6,836 bases of DNA from Candidatus Omnitrophota bacterium (lineage in GTDB: Bacteria; Omnitrophota; Gorgyraeia; JAFGHF01), in contig JAHIIS010000019.1 in the NCBI GenBank assembly GCA_018899075.1, forward strand, positions 1 to 6,836. Direction: 5' to 3'. The notes under the pieces were generated by a model, which saw only the letters and a program-made list of their open reading frames with translations, did no database searches and was not told the origin of the DNA. Positions within the stretch are counted from its first letter, which is position 1, and each line of letters starts with the position of its first letter. A program made the translations under genes and the position numbers. This document shows positions 5,650 to 6,836 of the stretch, one piece after another.

Positions 5650-6066
5650 ATGGTTATCGTCGTTCTCTTGATTTTGACGGCTATTCTGTGGGGCTCCTCG
5701 CCGATATTGGAAAAAACAGGCCTGCGCAATACCTCACCCCTTATTGCCTTAACAATAAGAAGCGTGGGAGTAGCTGTAATCTTGTTAATAATGCTGAGCT
5801 GTATGGGTAAATTAAAAGAACTCTTCAGTGTTGAGGGCAAGACTGTAATTTTATTCACAATCAGCGGGATTATGGCGGGGCTGTTGGGTATGTGGACCTA
5901 TTTTGGCGCCCTAAAAGCCGGTGCTACATCAAAGATAGTCCCCATAGCCGCATCCTATCCATTAATCACTGTTCTTTTAAGCATACTCATCCTCAAAGAA
6001 GGTGTCACTCTGGTGAGATTAATAGGCACTCTGCTTATTATTGCGGGCATCTGGTTAGTCAAATAA
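5650..6066 (+). CDS. Half-size EamA/DMT-family membrane transporter
   Basis: This is a single EamA domain of 138 residues (142 if ATG 5638 is used), with about five membrane helices. In 142-residue numbering they lie near 6-22, 33-56, 68-90, 99-118 and 125-141. Family features include ILWGSSPILEKTGLR (16-30), YFGALKAG (88-95) and VPIAASYPLITVLLSILILKE (101-121). Typical DMT exporters carry two such domains and ten helices, so this protein should work as a dimer; single-domain members are common, and this one ends at a natural stop with no second-half remnant. Substrate is unknown. ATG 5650 is preferred because GGAG at 5640-5643 precedes it by six bases; ATG 5638 has no visible ribosome site. 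It is the last gene of the closely packed unit, and no clear terminator follows it. Confidence 0.88.
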   Translation: MVIVVLLILTAILWGSSPILEKTGLRNTSPLIALTIRSVGVAVILLIMLSCMGKLKELFSVEGKTVILFTISGIMAGLLGMWTYFGALKAGATSKIVPIAASYPLITVLLSILILKEGVTLVRLIGTLLIIAGIWLVK

Positions 6067-6074
6067 CTTTTTAC

Positions 6075-6103
6075 TTGACAAATTAATAAGTCTGTGCTAA
6101 AGA
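6075..6103 (+). promoter_or_regulatory. Predicted promoter of the TIGR04073-family gene
   Basis: A perfect -35 TTGACA lies at 6075-6080. Seventeen bases later is TAAAGA (6098-6103), preceded by TGC (6095-6097), which forms an extended -10 element. Transcription would start near 6110, leaving a leader of about 60 nt. The -10 matches only three of six consensus positions, so strength is uncertain. The context CTTGACAAA is identical to that of the next promoter at 6565-6573. Confidence 0.55.
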
Positions 6104-6130
6104 TAGATAAGTGCATCTAAAAAGGGATAA

Positions 6131-6152
6131 TTCAAGTAGTTTGAGGCTTGAA
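6131..6152 (+). repeat. Small inverted repeat in the leader of the TIGR04073-family gene
   Basis: TTCAAG (6131-6136) and CTTGAA (6147-6152) form a perfect six-base inverted repeat with a ten-base loop, ending five bases before the ribosome binding site at 6157-6164. In RNA it would be a weak AU-rich hairpin that leaves the site free. It could be a leader structure or protein site, or chance. Confidence 0.35.
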
Positions 6153-6156
6153 TGAA

Positions 6157-6164
6157 GGGAGGTG
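6157..6164 (+). promoter_or_regulatory. Ribosome binding site that decides the ATG at 6170
   Basis: GGGAGGTG at 6157-6164 lies five bases before ATG 6170. It falls inside the longer frame from ATG 6152, whose extra residues MKGGEK are simply the translated ribosome binding site. A signal peptide also begins naturally at 6170. Confidence 0.8.
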
Positions 6165-6169
6165 AAAAG

Positions 6170-6496
6170 ATGCGTAAATTTCTTTTGGTTTTAGTAGCTG
6201 TCATACTCATTTCTAATTTAATCATAACTCCTTGCTTTGCCGACGTATGGCGCAAACTGGGCAGAGGCCTGGCAAATACCGTAACCGGCGTAGTGGAAAT
6301 CCCCAAGAAGGTTATTATGATAAGCAAAAACGACAACGTCCTTCTGGGCTTGACCTGGGGTCTGGTTAAAGGAACGACAGTAGGTATGCTGCGCACAGTT
6401 GCCGGCATATATGAAACTGTAACTTTTCCTATTCCCGCACCTGCAGACTACGAGCCGATAATTCACCCGGAATTTGTTTTTGAGGGATGGGAATAA
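6170..6496 (+). CDS. Secreted TIGR04073-family (exosortase system-associated) protein
   Basis: The 108-residue protein has a signal peptide (MRK, hydrophobic core 4-19, likely cleavage after PCFA at 21-24) and a mature part of about 84 residues. The conserved family pattern is evident: KLGRGLANTVTGVVEIPKK (29-47), then GLTWGLVKGTTVGMLRT (60-76) and GIYETVTFPIPAPADYEPI (79-97) with a final PEFVF. This matches the TIGR04073 family, whose members occur mostly in genomes with exosortase/PEP-CTERM systems; its biochemical role is unknown. The Gly-rich helical-looking centre could associate with a membrane. Cys22 is not in a lipobox, so it is not called a lipoprotein. It has its own promoter and terminator and is separated from the EamA gene by about 100 bases, so it appears monocistronic. 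Confidence 0.88.
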   Translation: MRKFLLVLVAVILISNLIITPCFADVWRKLGRGLANTVTGVVEIPKKVIMISKNDNVLLGLTWGLVKGTTVGMLRTVAGIYETVTFPIPAPADYEPIIHPEFVFEGWE

Positions 6497-6515
6497 TAAT
6501 TAAATAATAAATCTG

Positions 6516-6561
6516 CGGAAGGCTCATCTTGAGTATATGACAAGGTGAGCCTTTCGTTTTT
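6516..6561 (+). terminator. Strong intrinsic terminator after the TIGR04073-family gene
   Basis: A 16-base-pair stem is formed by 6516-6531 (CGGAAGGCTCATCTTG) and 6541-6556 (CAAGGTGAGCCTTTCG), with two G-U wobbles and a nine-base loop. It is followed directly by TTTTT at 6557-6561. It begins 19 bases after the stop codon of the gene it serves. The next promoter starts only four bases after the T-tract, so it also insulates the AbrB-like gene from upstream readthrough. Confidence 0.93.
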
Positions 6562-6565
6562 ATGC

Positions 6566-6594
6566 TTGACAAAGTATATATATTAGTGTATACT
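6566..6594 (+). promoter_or_regulatory. Near-consensus sigma-70-type promoter of the AbrB-like gene
   Basis: TTGACA at 6566-6571 and TATACT at 6589-6594 are separated by exactly 17 bases. This is the best promoter in the window: a perfect -35, and a -10 with one mismatch to TATAAT. Transcription would begin near 6601, right at the GGAAGGAGGA ribosome binding site, giving an extremely short leader of about 17 nt. Confidence 0.8.
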
Positions 6595-6595
6595 T
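6572..6595 (+). promoter_or_regulatory. Operator-like inverted repeat overlapping the -10 box
   Basis: AAGTATA (6572-6578) and TATACTT (6589-6595) are perfect inverted repeats with centres 17 bases apart. The left arm lies just after the -35 box and the right arm covers the -10 box. A protein bound here would block RNA polymerase. The gene downstream encodes an AbrB/MazE-like DNA-binding protein, and such antitoxins commonly repress their own promoters, so autoregulation is the natural reading. The AT-rich context raises the chance of a random repeat. Confidence 0.5.
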
Positions 6596-6617
6596 ATAGC
6601 GGAAGGAGGAATTTGCT

Positions 6618-6836
6618 ATGAGCGTGATTGTGAGAAAACTATTTAAACACGGTGGCAGCTATGCAGTAGATATACCCATGGACTTTGTCAAAAATGCAGG
6701 CACTAAAGAGGTTATTTTAGAGAGCACTCCCAAAAAACTAAGCATCCGGCCCAAAGCAGAGTTAGATACTATTGAATCAGAACCTCTATTTGCTGAATTT
6801 ATTACTGCATTAGCAGTTGATGCTATGAAACACCCG
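6618..6836 (+). CDS. AbrB/MazE-like protein, probable antitoxin (cut by window edge)
   Basis: The frame from ATG 6618 is open for 73 codons to the right edge, so the C-terminus is missing. Residues 3-46 match a SpoVT-AbrB swapped-hairpin DNA-binding domain: VRKLFKHGGSYAVDIP (5-20), with the G-x-S-x-x-V-x-I-P core, then EVILES (31-36) and LSIRPK (41-46). After a short acidic linker, a helix-prone segment LFAEFITALAVDAMKHP reaches the edge; antitoxins of this type use such C-terminal extensions to bind a toxin. AAGGAGGA at 6603-6610 supports the start. The strong promoter, very short leader and overlapping inverted repeat fit an autoregulated antitoxin. A stand-alone regulator is also possible, because no toxin gene is within view. 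Confidence 0.8.
   Translation, partial: MSVIVRKLFKHGGSYAVDIPMDFVKNAGTKEVILESTPKKLSIRPKAELDTIESEPLFAEFITALAVDAMKHP

Larger units (their letters stand above)
104..6066 (+). other. Predicted nine-gene transcription unit
   Basis: Nine consecutive plus-strand genes are joined by gaps of at most about 22 bases. Four junctions overlap: three as ATGA (889, 3077, 5205) and one by ten bases (3988-3997). One junction (2633/2634) has zero spacing. No terminator hairpin or strong promoter interrupts them. One transcript from the TATAAT promoter at 73-78 is the simplest reading. Internal promoters cannot be excluded, and the products do not belong to one pathway. Confidence 0.6.

Noticed and set aside
5892..6086. 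Plus-strand 64-codon frame overlapping the 3' half of the EamA gene
   Set aside because: It is out of frame with a convincing membrane protein, has no ribosome site, and translates to His/Cys/Ser-rich sequence without features.
6067..6169. Possible riboswitch or small RNA between the EamA and TIGR04073-family genes
   Set aside because: Only a short AU-rich six-base hairpin is visible. There is no conserved aptamer-like core or terminator/antiterminator pair, so only a promoter and the inverted repeat are annotated.
6497..6617. Insertion-sequence end or attachment site suggested by the inverted repeats
   Set aside because: The larger repeat is a textbook terminator with a T-tract and the smaller one overlaps a promoter. 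No transposase, target duplication or tRNA end is present.

Overview
The window looks like a chromosomal stretch from a Gram-negative, didermic bacterium of moderate GC. It carries a lipoprotein, cleavable signal peptides and a TIGR04073-family protein (a family linked to exosortase/PEP-CTERM genomes). The mix of a TPM protein, LemA, a Planctomycetes/Omnitrophota-style PEGA lipoprotein and TIGR04073 makes me favour Omnitrophota (former OP3) or a relative. That placement is inference from protein style only.

Layout. Bases 1-42 hold the last 13 codons of an upstream gene. A TATAAT box at 73-78 then starts a dense plus-strand gene train at about 104-6066, with nine genes that overlap or lie within about 22 bases of each other. 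In order they are: a nucleotidyltransferase-fold protein whose metal-binding aspartates appear replaced by asparagines; a secreted or membrane-anchored TPM-domain protein with a Gly-rich tail; LemA; a small four-helix membrane protein that looks internally duplicated; D-aminoacyl-tRNA deacylase (dtd); a short M29/NicX-like metalloprotein; a GT4 glycosyltransferase; a PEGA lipoprotein; and a half-size EamA transporter. From 6067 the density falls: a promoter, a TIGR04073-family secreted protein, a strong intrinsic terminator (6516-6561), and a near-consensus promoter overlapping an inverted repeat that drives an AbrB/MazE-like gene running off the right edge.

How the genes fit together. The first four genes look like one envelope module: TPM and LemA proteins are commonly encoded together, and here they are flanked by a probably inactive NTase-fold cytoplasmic protein and a small membrane protein. 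The next five mix translation quality control, a putative peptidase, glycan synthesis, a lipoprotein and a small transporter. ATGA stop/start overlaps suggest translational coupling, not one shared pathway. The final gene resembles an antitoxin whose toxin, if any, lies outside the window.

I see no CRISPR array, phage, transposon, rRNA or tRNA. No gap longer than 300 bases lacks a gene. I do not see a clearly new system. The items most worth checking are the degenerate NTase-fold/TPM/LemA/four-helix module and the operator-like repeat before the AbrB-like gene.
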